Shown: one piece after another, positions 26,852-35,446 of the stretch
How positions within the stretch are numbered: the stretch's first letter is position 1
Layout: every line of letters begins with the position of its first letter
NCBI RefSeq assembly: GCF_017945865.1
Contig: NZ_CP072829.1
Span: forward strand, 2,046,001 to 2,110,000
From: Xiamenia xianingshaonis
GTDB taxonomy: Bacteria > Actinomycetota > Coriobacteriia > Coriobacteriales > Eggerthellaceae
Reading direction: 5' to 3'
Length of the DNA stretch: 64,000 bases
Notes under the pieces: generated by a model
What the model was told of the DNA's origin: nothing
Seen by the model: the letters and a program-made list of their open reading frames with translations, nothing else
The model's database searches: none
Program-made: the position numbers and the translations under genes

Positions 26852-28420
26852 CTAGCCCTCGTGCGCGGCTTCCGCCTCCAATTCGTGCATGACCTCGTGC
26901 TCGTATTCGCGGTCGATGGCGCCTTGCGCGCTCGGCGGCTCCACGTCAAACGGCACCGCCTTCGTGAACAGGCTCACAACCGGCACGATGACCAGGGACA
27001 ACAGCATGGCCAAAGCGCCGCAGTTGATCGGCGACGCGATGAGCGGCGTGCCGACGAAGCCCATGATCATGTTGACCGCCGTCAGCCCCACGCCCACGGC
27101 GAACGAGCACCACACGGCCGGCCGGGAAATCTTGCCCGAGTACAAACCCCACAGGAAGGGCCCCAAGAACGCGCCGGCCAGCGCACCCCACGAATAGCCC
27201 ATGAGCTGGGCGATGAACACGATGGAGCTGTGATACTGCAGCAGCGCGATGGCTGCCGAAACGACCACGAACACCACCAGCAGCACGCGCATGTACAGCA
27301 GCTGCTTCTTCTCGGTCATGTCCTTGACGAGATTGTCTTTGATGAGGTCAATGGTCAACGTTGACGAAGACGTGAGCACCAACGACGACAGCGTCGACAT
27401 GGACGCCGACAGAACCAGCACGATGACCAGGCCGATCAGCACGTCAGGCAACGTGGACAGCATGGTGGGGATGACCGAGTCGTAAATGGGCGTGCCATTG
27501 GCGGCGTATTCGATCTGGTCTTCGTACAGGCGCCCGAAGCCGCCGAGGAAGTACGAGCCGCCCGCCACGACGAACGCAAAGAGGGTCGAGATGATGGCGC
27601 CCTGCTTCACCGCCGGACCGCTTTTGATGGCGTAGAACTTCTGCACCATCTGCGGCAGGCCCCACGTGCCGAGCGAGGTCAAAATGACGACGCCCACCAG
27701 GTTGAGCAGGTCGGGACCGAACCAGCTGACGTACGCGCCGTTGAGCGCCGGGTTGTCGGCCGCAGGAATCTGCGACAGCTGGTTGATGGCCTCTGAAAAG
27801 CCGCCGTTGTTCATCATGACCGCCACAATGACCGCCGTGATGCCCAACAGCATGATGATGCCCTGGATGAAGTCGTTCATGACCGTGGCCATATACCCGC
27901 CAATCACCACATAAATGCAGGTCACAACAGCCATGCCGATGACGCACGCATCATAGGGCAGGTTGAACGCCATGCCGAACAGGCGCGACAGGCCGTTGTA
28001 GACCGACGCGGTGTAGGGAATCAGGAAGACGAAGATGATGGCCGCCGCCGCAATGCGCAGAGCCTTCGAATTGTAGCGCTTGCCGAAGAACTCCGGCATG
28101 GTCTGGGCGCCCAGGCGGTGCGTCATCTCGCGAGCGCGCGGACCGAGCACCCACCAGGCCAGCAACGACCCCAAAATGGCGTTGCCGATGCCGGCCCACG
28201 TGGCGGCGATGCCGTACTTGAAGCCGAACTGGCCCGCATAGCCGACGAACACGACAGCCGAGAAATAGCTGGTGCCGTACGCGAACGCGCTCATCCACGG
28301 CCCGACTTTGCGGCCGCCCAGCACGAAGCCGTCGACCGTGGTAGTGGTTTTGCGGCAGTACAGGCCCACCGCGACCGCAATCGCGACGAACACCAATACC
28401 AACAGAAACTTCAGGAACAT
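26852..28420 (-). CDS. Sodium:solute symporter (SSS family)
   Basis: 522 aa, about 13 membrane helices. The first helices contain VDGFVLGGRKVGPWMSAFAY and SYFSAVVFVGYAGQFGFKYG, followed by RYNSKALRIAAA and a Ser-rich helix (VLSASMSTLSSLVLTSSS) that forms part of the Na+ site in this family. Closest in style to PutP/PanF-like symporters; the substrate cannot be read from sequence. AGGAGAGGTC precedes the ATG at 28420. The minus-strand unit upstream (small ORF plus terminator) may control it. Confidence 0.85.
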   Translation of the reverse strand: MFLKFLLVLVFVAIAVAVGLYCRKTTTTVDGFVLGGRKVGPWMSAFAYGTSYFSAVVFVGYAGQFGFKYGIAATWAGIGNAILGSLLAWWVLGPRAREMTHRLGAQTMPEFFGKRYNSKALRIAAAAIIFVFLIPYTASVYNGLSRLFGMAFNLPYDACVIGMAVVTCIYVVIGGYMATVMNDFIQGIIMLLGITAVIVAVMMNNGGFSEAINQLSQIPAADNPALNGAYVSWFGPDLLNLVGVVILTSLGTWGLPQMVQKFYAIKSGPAVKQGAIISTLFAFVVAGGSYFLGGFGRLYEDQIEYAANGTPIYDSVIPTMLSTLPDVLIGLVIVLVLSASMSTLSSLVLTSSSTLTIDLIKDNLVKDMTEKKQLLYMRVLLVVFVVVSAAIALLQYHSSIVFIAQLMGYSWGALAGAFLGPFLWGLYSGKISRPAVWCSFAVGVGLTAVNMIMGFVGTPLIASPINCGALAMLLSLVIVPVVSLFTKAVPFDVEPPSAQGAIDREYEHEVMHELEAEAAHEG

Positions 28421-28633
28421 GACCTCTCCTTCACTTTCGCCGCCCGCTCGTCGCGGGAGGCTCGTCTTGCTTCCCGTCTCCCCTCTGGCAACGGCGCCCT
28501 GTGCGGCCGTCCTTGTGTACCAGAGCGGAAACGATGTCTTTCGACGGGTGAAGGCGCAGGTCAGCAAAGCGCCGGTCCTTCCCTTCGCCCCATCGCCACC
28601 GAAGGCGCACACGACACATGCCGAAGTCCAGGC

Positions 28634-28672
28634 ATAAAAAATAGCACCCGGACCAAACGGTGCCGTGTGCTA
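28634..28672 (-). terminator. Rho-independent terminator between small ORF and symporter gene
   Basis: On the minus strand AGCACACGG...CCGGGTGCT is followed by ATTTTTT. The stem begins at the TAG stop codon of the small ORF, so translation of that ORF could affect folding. Confidence 0.75.
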
Positions 28673-28843
28673 AAAATATCGACGGTAGATGGAGTTCGAG
28701 AAGGACGCACGCGCAGACTGCTGGGCCACGTGCTGGCTCATGACCGCACGGGCCGCTTCGCCACAACACTGCTGAGCCACGTGCTGGCTCATGACGGCGT
28801 TGGCCGAATCAGCGCAAACGATATGTCCACCCAAGAAAAACAT
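28670..28843 (-). CDS. 57-aa ORF with tandem AVMSQHVAQQ repeat, upstream of the symporter
   Basis: The product starts MFFLGGHIVCADSANAVMSQ and contains AVMSQHVAQQ twice, 17 residues apart, with two Cys between them. No domain is recognised and the ribosome binding site is weak; GTG codons three and two triplets upstream are alternatives. The stop codon lies in the stem of a rho-independent terminator, and the symporter gene begins about 215 bases further on. It may be a genuine small protein or a leader peptide of an attenuator. The DNA of each repeat is itself a small hairpin. Confidence 0.4.
   Translation of the reverse strand: MFFLGGHIVCADSANAVMSQHVAQQCCGEAARAVMSQHVAQQSARASFSNSIYRRYF
28718..28798. 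repeat. Two 30-bp hairpin-forming direct repeats, 51 bp apart
   Basis: The units 28718-28747 and 28769-28798 differ at two positions. The second contains GAGCCA-CGTGC-TGGCTC, a 6-bp stem with 5-base loop; the first has one mismatch in the stem. They encode the repeated peptide in the small ORF. Confidence 0.65.
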
Positions 28844-28976
28844 GGGCACCACTTTAGCACACTAGAGCGGCCTTGGCGAGACATTTTCTAGCCAGCCTGG
28901 ATGGCGATGCATTGAGGGGTACAACTTTCAGTTGAGAATGGCGAGACGGCGTGCCTGGCGGCCTCGCAGCGTCGAC

Positions 28977-29011
28977 CGGTTCCGCTCGTCTCGCCAGAGC
29001 GAGCGGAACCG
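28977..29011 (-). terminator. Hairpin ending the ior/ligase operon
   Basis: A 12-bp perfect stem CGGTTCCGCTCG / CGAGCGGAACCG lies immediately after the ligase stop at 29013. There is no clear T-run on the minus strand. Confidence 0.6.
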
Positions 29012-29012
29012 C

Positions 29013-30248
29013 TTAGTAGCGACTGTCGAAAATGCGCTTCGTCTTCTTCTCCGACCGGGGCAGTTCTCCCATGGGGACGCCCTTCGCGTCGGGCGTGCAG
29101 CCAAGCTTCGCCTTGAAGATGGTCGCCAGCTCTTCTTCGCAGCGGGCCTTCGCGTCGCCTTCGAGCGGCGTCTCGAACAGCACCGTCAGCACGTCCTTGC
29201 CGGAAATGTTCTCGATCATCACCTGGTATTCCGAGCTGGCGCCGTCGGTGATCTTGATGACCTCTTCCACCTGCGCCGGGAACATGTTGCAGCCCTTCAC
29301 CTTGAACATGTCGTCGGTGCGGCCCACCAGCGTGTCGATGCGCGGGTGATGGCTGCCGCAAGCGCACTGACCAGGGACGATACGCGTCAAGTCGTGCGTG
29401 CGATAGCGAATGAGCGGGGCGCCCTCCTTCTGCAGCGTGGTCAGCACCAACTCGCCCACCTCGCCGTCGGGAAGCGTCTTGCCGGTGGCCGGATCGATGA
29501 CCTCGATGTAGACGAAGTCGTCCCAGATGTGCATGCCGGCATGCTCGTCGCAGCTGATGCCGATGCCCGGACCGTAGATTTCCGTCAGGCCGTAAATGTC
29601 GTAGATGTCGATGCCCAGCTCGCCGGAAATGCGGGCGCGCATCTTGTCGCCCCACCGCTCGCTGCCGATGACGCCCTTGCGCAGTTTCAGCTGGTCGCGG
29701 ATGCCGCGGGCGGCGATTTCCTCAGCGAGCAGCAGCGCGTAGGAACTGGTGGCGCACAGCACCGTCGAGCCGAGGTCCTCCATCATTTTCAGCTGCTTGT
29801 CGGTGTTGCCCGGACCCATCGGGATGGCCATGGCGCCAAGGCGCTCGCACCCCAGCTGGAACCCGATGCCCGCCGTCCACAAACCGTAGCCCGGCGTGAT
29901 ATGCACGCGGTCAAGCGGCGTGACGCCCGCCATCTCGTAGCAGCGAGCGAATTGAATGGCCCAGTCGGTCACGTCCTTCTGCGTGTAGGGAATGACGACC
30001 GGCGTGCCCGTCGTGCCTGATGAGGAGTGGATTCTCACGATCTTCTCATCGGGCACGGCCTGCAGGCCCAAGGGGTAGACGGCTCGCAGGTCGTCCTTTT
30101 CCGAAAACGGCAGCTGCTCGAAATCTTGCTGCGTGCGCACGTCGGATAAGTCAACGTCGGCAAACTTTTGCGCGTAGAACGGGCTGCGCTCCTTCAGCGT
30201 GCGGAATTGGCTGCGAATCATGTCGAGCTGGACGTCGGTCATCTGCAT
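29013..30248 (-). CDS. Phenylacetate-CoA ligase-like aryl-acetate/CoA ligase
   Basis: 411 aa, slightly shorter than typical PaaK (~430). The AMP-binding loop is HSSSGTTGTP (75-83), followed by YGLWTAGIGFQLGCERLGA, YGLTEIYGPGI and the adenylate-site region APLIRYRTHDL; the C-terminal lid has VKGCNMFPAQVEEVI. AAGGAG precedes the first of two nearby ATGs. Located downstream of iorA-iorB, it most likely interconverts aryl acetates and aryl-acetyl-CoA (phenylacetate, hydroxyphenylacetate or indoleacetate) with AMP formation. In amino-acid fermenters this pairing oxidises aromatic amino acids via their 2-oxoacids. Substrate preference is inferred from context only. Confidence 0.85.
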   Translation of the reverse strand: MQMTDVQLDMIRSQFRTLKERSPFYAQKFADVDLSDVRTQQDFEQLPFSEKDDLRAVYPLGLQAVPDEKIVRIHSSSGTTGTPVVIPYTQKDVTDWAIQFARCYEMAGVTPLDRVHITPGYGLWTAGIGFQLGCERLGAMAIPMGPGNTDKQLKMMEDLGSTVLCATSSYALLLAEEIAARGIRDQLKLRKGVIGSERWGDKMRARISGELGIDIYDIYGLTEIYGPGIGISCDEHAGMHIWDDFVYIEVIDPATGKTLPDGEVGELVLTTLQKEGAPLIRYRTHDLTRIVPGQCACGSHHPRIDTLVGRTDDMFKVKGCNMFPAQVEEVIKITDGASSEYQVMIENISGKDVLTVLFETPLEGDAKARCEEELATIFKAKLGCTPDAKGVPMGELPRSEKKTKRIFDSRY

Positions 30249-30555
30249 GGGAAAGCTCCTTTGCGAAAGCAAGCGCCACATGCGGCGCAATCGGTCGAAA
30301 GCGGGCACAAAAGCCCGAGGTCACAAGGGTATGAGGGGGGCTGCACAAGGCAGCTAGCGCCATCGACCTGCCGAAACCACGGCTGCAAAAGAGGCTATGT
30401 CCGATCGTGCAATCATGTTTTCTATGGTACACCAACTTCATTGCGAACGGGTTGCAAAAGTGGGAAGGCGGCACGCGGGCCGCATGCGGGGAAGCGCAGA
30501 ACCGGGGAGGCGCGCCGTTAGGCCCGTGCCGCCGTGGAGCCTTCACGCCGTGCCA
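30249..30555. other. 307-bp gap between iorB and the ligase gene
   Basis: No gene or convincing hairpin recognised. The gap is long for an operon, so the ligase may have its own promoter, for example in the AT-rich stretch around 30400-30450. Confidence 0.35.
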
Positions 30556-31155
30556 TTAGGCCCTTCCCGCCGCCACTTCGATCGCTTGCAGGTTGAGATC
30601 GACAAAGCGCGGCTTCACGCAGGCGCGGATGGCGCTGCGCAGATCGTCAAGCGAGAGGGGGACGCGGCCAAGCGACAGGGCGCTTGCCAACATGATCGTG
30701 TTGAGCGCCTTGCGGCTGCCCAGCTCGCTGCACAGGGCGGCGTCGTCAACCGGCGCGAACGTCGCCTGCGAGCCTTCCAGCGACGCGGCGATGTTCCTCA
30801 CGATTTCCTCGGCGCGATACGCATGCTTCGCAAGCGCCGCCGTGACCGGCTGCAACGGCGTCGTCGCGGTCACGAGCACGCCAGCGGGAGCCAGGTACGG
30901 CAGCACGCGGGCGGCCTCGGCCGGCTCGAACGCCACGATGACGTCCGCCGTTCCCTCGGCCACCAGCGGAGCCAGCACCTCTTCGCCGTCAGACCCCATG
31001 CGCACGTGCGACACCACGTTGCCGCCGCGCTGGGCCATGCCGATGGTTTCGGCCGTGCGCACCTGCCAGCCCTTTTCGAGCGCGGCCTGGGCCAGCACTT
31101 TTGCCGCCAGCACCGTTCCCTGTCCGCCGACGCCGGCAAGAAGTATGTTGATCAT
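30556..31155 (-). CDS. iorB: Indolepyruvate:ferredoxin oxidoreductase, beta subunit
   Basis: 199 aa. The N-terminus INILLAGVGGQGTVLAAKVLAQAAL is the gamma-type domain of 2-oxoacid:ferredoxin oxidoreductases; RTAETIGMAQRGGNVVSHVRMG and VIVAFEPAEAARVLPYL follow. It pairs with IorA encoded 122 bp upstream to oxidise aryl pyruvates to aryl-acetyl-CoA with reduction of ferredoxin in the cytoplasm. AAAGGAAG precedes the ATG. Confidence 0.9.
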   Translation of the reverse strand: MINILLAGVGGQGTVLAAKVLAQAALEKGWQVRTAETIGMAQRGGNVVSHVRMGSDGEEVLAPLVAEGTADVIVAFEPAEAARVLPYLAPAGVLVTATTPLQPVTAALAKHAYRAEEIVRNIAASLEGSQATFAPVDDAALCSELGSRKALNTIMLASALSLGRVPLSLDDLRSAIRACVKPRFVDLNLQAIEVAAGRA

Positions 31156-31277
31156 GGGGCTTCCTTTCCCTTCTCGGTCGCGCTATCCGCCGCCTGCCGC
31201 CCGCTTCCCGGGCCGGCGCCTTCGCGCTTCGACCTTGCCGCCCGCCGCAGCCCGCGCGGCCGGCGGCCCGACGCCTT

Positions 31278-33392
31278 CTACCTGTCGCCCACGGAAATCG
31301 CGTCGAACGGGCACACCTGCACGCACAGGCCGCATCCGTTGCACAGCCCGGCGTCCACGAACGCCTGGCCGCGCTCGCCGCTTTTCGGCCCCCGGGCGTC
31401 TGCGTTGAACCCGATACCCGGGCAGCCGATTTCGGTAATGCACTTTTTGCAGCCGCGGCACACGTCGACGTCGATGGCCGCCCGCGCGGAAGGCGCAAAC
31501 AGCTGCACGCACGGCGACGTGAAAATGACCGCCGACGGACCCTCGAACGCGACGGCGTCGCGCACGGCGTCGATGCTCGCCTGCAGGTCGAGCGGGTTGG
31601 CCGCCACGATGCGCTCGACCCCCAGCGCCTCGAGCACGCGCGGGATCGAAAGGGGCTTGCGCCGCTCGCCCATGAGCGTCACCCCTGTTCCGGGGTGGGG
31701 TTGCGAGCCGGTCATGGCCGTCGTCGCGTTGTCCAGGATGCAGAACGTCACATCGTGGCCGTTGTACACCGCGTTCGCAATGCCGGTCATGGCGCTCGCG
31801 AAAAACGTGGAATCGCCCACGAACGCCAGCGCCTTCTTGCCCGGCTCCACCACCGAGAAGCCCTGCGCCATGGTGATGCCGGCGCCCATGCACAGGCACG
31901 TGTCCACGGCGTCGAGCGGCATCGCGTTGCCCAGCGTGTAGCACCCGATGTCGCCGCACAGCACGGCCGGCGCCTTTCCCAGGGCACGTTTCACGGCGTA
32001 GAAGCTGCCGCGATGCGGACATCCCGCGCACAAGACCGGCGGCCGCACCGGCAGCGGCGCGTCGCTGGGGGCCTGGTAGGCGAAGCGAACATCACCTGCG
32101 CAGGCAGTGGCTTCCAGCCCGTCAGCGACGCGGCCCGACGCCTGCGGATCGGCCGGCGCCTGTTCCGCGTCAGACGGCTCATCTGCGGTTTCTTCGACGC
32201 GGGCAGCCTTCGCGGCGGCTTTTTTCGGCAGCCCCGCCAACTCCGGCACTTCCAGAAACGTCGCCAGCCGCACGAGCGCGTCTTCGACGGAGTTCTCGCC
32301 GCGGTCGCGCGTCGTGCCGTCGAGCTTGCCGCGGATCTGCAAACGGGGCGCCGCCGGATCGTTTGCCGCAGCGCCGATGGTTGCCAGCAGCTCGTCTTCC
32401 AGCACGTGGTCCAGTTCCTCGAAGACGATCACGCTGCCAGACACGCCGCACAAAAAGCGCATCGCCTTGTCGCGCGGAAAAGGAAACACCGTTCCCACCT
32501 GCCAAAACGTGTACGGGGAAAGCGATTTCCCTGCAGCGGCCGCGCGCTTTTCCAGCATGCGAAGCGCCTCTAAAACGTAGGCCGCCGAGACGCCGCCCGC
32601 GACGATGCCGAGGCGCGGCAGATCGTCGGAAGCGCTCGCAGCCCGCGCGTTCGAGACCTGCGCCCCTTCCGCGCCGCCGCCGCAAAACGTCGGGTTGAAC
32701 GCAGCGAACTGCGGGTCGTTCGCAAAATCGGCAGCGATGGCGGACAGGCGGTCGTTGATTTCGCCATGGGCCTCGAAGGCGCGGCGCGGGAAGATGACCC
32801 AGCGCGGGTCGCGCTCAAAGCCTTCGGGAGGCACGGGACGCGCCTGCGTTGATTCGGCGACGTCGAAGAACGTGGACGCGTGGCAGATGCGCGTAGTGGG
32901 TCGCACGATGACCGGCGTGCCGTAGCGCTCCGACAGGTCGAAGGCGGCCTTCATCATCTGAAAGCCCTGGTCAGGCGTGGCAGGATCGAGCACCGGCACC
33001 TTCGCGAACGACGCGAACCGACGCGTGTCCTGCTCGGTCTGCGACGAGATGGGGCCGGGGTCGTCGGCCACGAACAGCACCGTGCCGCCCTTGACGCCCA
33101 CGTAGTTGAGGCTCATCAGCGCGTCGCTGGCCACGTTGAGGCCCACCTGCTTGCACGTGAACAGCACCCGCGCGCCCGCATACGCCGCACCGGCCAACAG
33201 CTCGAGCGCCGCCTTTTCGTTGGTGGACCACTCCACGTGCACGCCTTCGGCCGATCCGTCGGCATGCAGGGCGGCCACCGTTTCCACCAGTTCCGAAGAG
33301 GGCGTTCCGGGATAGCCCGCCACCACGCGCACGCCGGCCTCAAGCGCCGCATGCGCGAACGCCTCGTTTCCCATCAGCAGTTTTTTCGCCAT
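31278..33392 (-). CDS. iorA: Indolepyruvate:ferredoxin oxidoreductase, alpha subunit
   Basis: 704 aa from the ATG at 33392 preceded by GGAGGACTC. Domains in order: pyrimidine-binding domain (KKLLMGNEAFAHAALEAGVR; GYPGTPSSELVE), a transketolase-C-like middle, a low-complexity Ala/Glu linker (~400-450), and the TPP-binding domain (CAGCPHRGSFYAVKRALG, then CGDIGCYTLG and GDSTFFASAMTGI). The C-terminal ferredoxin module has CRGCKKCITEIGCPGI and CNGCGLCVQVCPFDAI, giving two [4Fe-4S] clusters. Together with IorB it oxidises arylpyruvates derived from Trp, Phe or Tyr. The variable linker is longer than in many homologues. Confidence 0.95.
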   Translation of the reverse strand: MAKKLLMGNEAFAHAALEAGVRVVAGYPGTPSSELVETVAALHADGSAEGVHVEWSTNEKAALELLAGAAYAGARVLFTCKQVGLNVASDALMSLNYVGVKGGTVLFVADDPGPISSQTEQDTRRFASFAKVPVLDPATPDQGFQMMKAAFDLSERYGTPVIVRPTTRICHASTFFDVAESTQARPVPPEGFERDPRWVIFPRRAFEAHGEINDRLSAIAADFANDPQFAAFNPTFCGGGAEGAQVSNARAASASDDLPRLGIVAGGVSAAYVLEALRMLEKRAAAAGKSLSPYTFWQVGTVFPFPRDKAMRFLCGVSGSVIVFEELDHVLEDELLATIGAAANDPAAPRLQIRGKLDGTTRDRGENSVEDALVRLATFLEVPELAGLPKKAAAKAARVEETADEPSDAEQAPADPQASGRVADGLEATACAGDVRFAYQAPSDAPLPVRPPVLCAGCPHRGSFYAVKRALGKAPAVLCGDIGCYTLGNAMPLDAVDTCLCMGAGITMAQGFSVVEPGKKALAFVGDSTFFASAMTGIANAVYNGHDVTFCILDNATTAMTGSQPHPGTGVTLMGERRKPLSIPRVLEALGVERIVAANPLDLQASIDAVRDAVAFEGPSAVIFTSPCVQLFAPSARAAIDVDVCRGCKKCITEIGCPGIGFNADARGPKSGERGQAFVDAGLCNGCGLCVQVCPFDAISVGDR

Positions 33393-33491
33393 GAGTCCTC
33401 CGTCTTCGCAGTTCGTAGGGCCATGGTAGCGCAACTTGCCCCTGAAGCCGATCGGAATTCCCGTCCAACGACGATCCGCCGCACATTCCCG

Positions 33492-34382
33492 TCACTTTCT
33501 CCGACCGAACAGGCTTTTTTTCACGGACCCCGAAGCCTTGCCCCCTTCTTCCTCGCCTTCGACGGGAATAAAATAACGGTTGCCACCGGGATGCCGCTCA
33601 AAATGCTCCTTCAAGTACGCAAGGCGTGCAGCCGCCATGTCAAGCTCGTCCAGCTCCGCAAGAAAACCGGTCACATCAACGACCTCGTTCGGATCGTTTT
33701 TGAAAATGGACCCCTTTCCTGAGTCAACGGCTCGCGCTTTTGTCTGCTTGGGTCCCCATGCGTGCACACAGCTCCCGTTCCAGAACACGCCGTTTCGGAT
33801 GGGTCGTGCGGGATTGCCGCCCCAGCTGGCATTCGAGGGAATCCTCTTTCCTGCCACGACGCTGGCCGCCCCAACAATGCTGCCGGATCCGATGATCGTG
33901 CCCTTCAGGATAAACGCCGACTGGCCGATCCAAACGTGATCGCCGATGAACACATGACGGCTCGGATTGATGCGCCGATGAGTTTTAACGTCGTACACCA
34001 AATGAGGATCGGCCGTGCGCACCCAAATGCCGAACGACAGCAGCGCATGGTCTCCAACAAACACGTGCCTGCCTTCCGACAGAATGGCATGAAAAACGCC
34101 ATTGGTATAGCAATCAGAGCCCATAACGAATACATTAGCGTTGTACATATCAATGCCAAGCATGAGCGCGTCCTTGCTGCGCCGCAGATAAACAAGGGAA
34201 TCGTCGCCATTGAAAACGATCCTCGAACCCGACAGCCGCACGCCTTCCTCGCAATACAAGATGTTGCCCTTGCCCTTGAAAACGATCTTGGAGTTCACCA
34301 TCGCAGGCACCTCGCCAACAAGGCGATTGCCGCTTTCCTCCACCGACTCAGCAAGAGATGACGAGCTGGTTGCTTCCACCAT
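33492..34382 (-). CDS. Left-handed beta-helix (hexapeptide repeat) acyltransferase
   Basis: 296 aa with AAGGAG seven bases before the ATG. The central part shows hexapeptide turns (HVFIGDHVWIGQSAFILKGT, then IIGSGSIVGAASVVAGKR) ending in the characteristic WGGNPARPIR, as in maltose/galactoside O-acetyltransferases. The first ~110 residues form an additional beta-helix-like region and the last ~80 are charged and unassigned. Acetylation of a surface glycan is a reasonable guess given the family, but no sugar gene cluster is adjacent. Confidence 0.75.
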   Translation of the reverse strand: MVEATSSSSLAESVEESGNRLVGEVPAMVNSKIVFKGKGNILYCEEGVRLSGSRIVFNGDDSLVYLRRSKDALMLGIDMYNANVFVMGSDCYTNGVFHAILSEGRHVFVGDHALLSFGIWVRTADPHLVYDVKTHRRINPSRHVFIGDHVWIGQSAFILKGTIIGSGSIVGAASVVAGKRIPSNASWGGNPARPIRNGVFWNGSCVHAWGPKQTKARAVDSGKGSIFKNDPNEVVDVTGFLAELDELDMAAARLAYLKEHFERHPGGNRYFIPVEGEEEGGKASGSVKKSLFGRRK

Positions 34383-34561
34383 GGAGACTCCTTACATAGT
34401 TCCAGCCAAGCGCAAATCGCATGCCGACGAAGGCATTGTATCGTGCTTGAAGCCAATAGGAAAACAAGAGCCAGCAGAAACAAAGCGTCCCCATTCCGCA
34501 TTCGGCTCTGGGCTGGACCGAGTTCTGCGCAGAGCGTTGCCAGCCAAGCCTATCGTTCGAA

Positions 34562-35446
34562 TCATCCCAGCTCTCGGCGCAGTTCCTTGCACATGCGGCG
34601 GGCTTCGGAGACGTCGCCGTTTTTCCAGAGCTCTTCGATGACCGCCGCATTGTTGCGCACGTCATGACGCGCATGGGCGGCCCGCTCCACCGCGGCGGCC
34701 GCTTCGCGGAATTCGGCCATGCAGCTGTCGACCTGCTTTTCCAGCACGCGCGAGCGCAGCTCCACCATCCGCCGCCGCGACGAAACCGCCACGGCGACCA
34801 CGACCGCCACGTCGGCCAACACGAACAGCACGACCACCGCGAGCGAAAACGCCATGATCGGCAGCTGATCGTTTTCGCTGTACAGAATGCGCACGATGAG
34901 CATCAGGATCGCCTGCTGCACAAGAGGAAACCCGATGAGGCTTGTCGCCGTGAGCGGCATGATGCCGAACTGCTCGCCGCGCAGCAGCCCGACCGCCTCC
35001 AAGAACCTGCCGAGCAGCGCAAACGCCACCGCCATCAGAATGATGTTGACGGCAACGAGCAGGATGCACTCCGGCAGATGGGCGAATGCAACGTCGTAGT
35101 CCGCAATCGCCTCGCCGGTCACCAGCATCCACTCCACGCCGAGCGCGAAATCCGCAAGCAGCATGACGATGCTCGCAAGCAGCGCAATGGTCAAACGGCG
35201 CCAGAGCTTGATCTTCCCAAAGAACACGGGCGAAAACGAAACGACCGCCGAAAGAGCGAGCCGCTGCCACGAGCCGATTTCCCAGAAAACAAAAATGAGC
35301 AGCGCTGCCGCAAGGATTTGGATCGCCCAATAGAGCCATTTTCGCTGCACGTCGAAAAACCGGCACAAGGCCCCAGCGTATATCACCTGCGCAGGCACCG
35401 ACCCGATCAGCATGACGGCCACGTGCTCGAAATCGTACCCAATCAT
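34562..35446 (-). CDS. Six-helix membrane protein ending in a histidine-kinase H-box, no ATPase domain
   Basis: 294 aa. About six membrane helices fill residues 8-220, followed by a helical segment and ARHDVRNNAAVIEELWKNGD at 259-278. That matches the SpoOB-type dimerisation/phosphoacceptor helix of AgrC/citrate-type sensor kinases, with His261 as the expected phosphorylation site. The protein stops at 294, just where the GHKL ATPase domain should begin. The ATG overlaps the stop of the upstream gene (ATGA at 35446-35443), which encodes an ATPase domain without the His. The two probably work as one kinase. No response regulator gene is adjacent. Confidence 0.7.
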   Translation of the reverse strand: MIGYDFEHVAVMLIGSVPAQVIYAGALCRFFDVQRKWLYWAIQILAAALLIFVFWEIGSWQRLALSAVVSFSPVFFGKIKLWRRLTIALLASIVMLLADFALGVEWMLVTGEAIADYDVAFAHLPECILLVAVNIILMAVAFALLGRFLEAVGLLRGEQFGIMPLTATSLIGFPLVQQAILMLIVRILYSENDQLPIMAFSLAVVVLFVLADVAVVVAVAVSSRRRMVELRSRVLEKQVDSCMAEFREAAAAVERAAHARHDVRNNAAVIEELWKNGDVSEARRMCKELRRELG

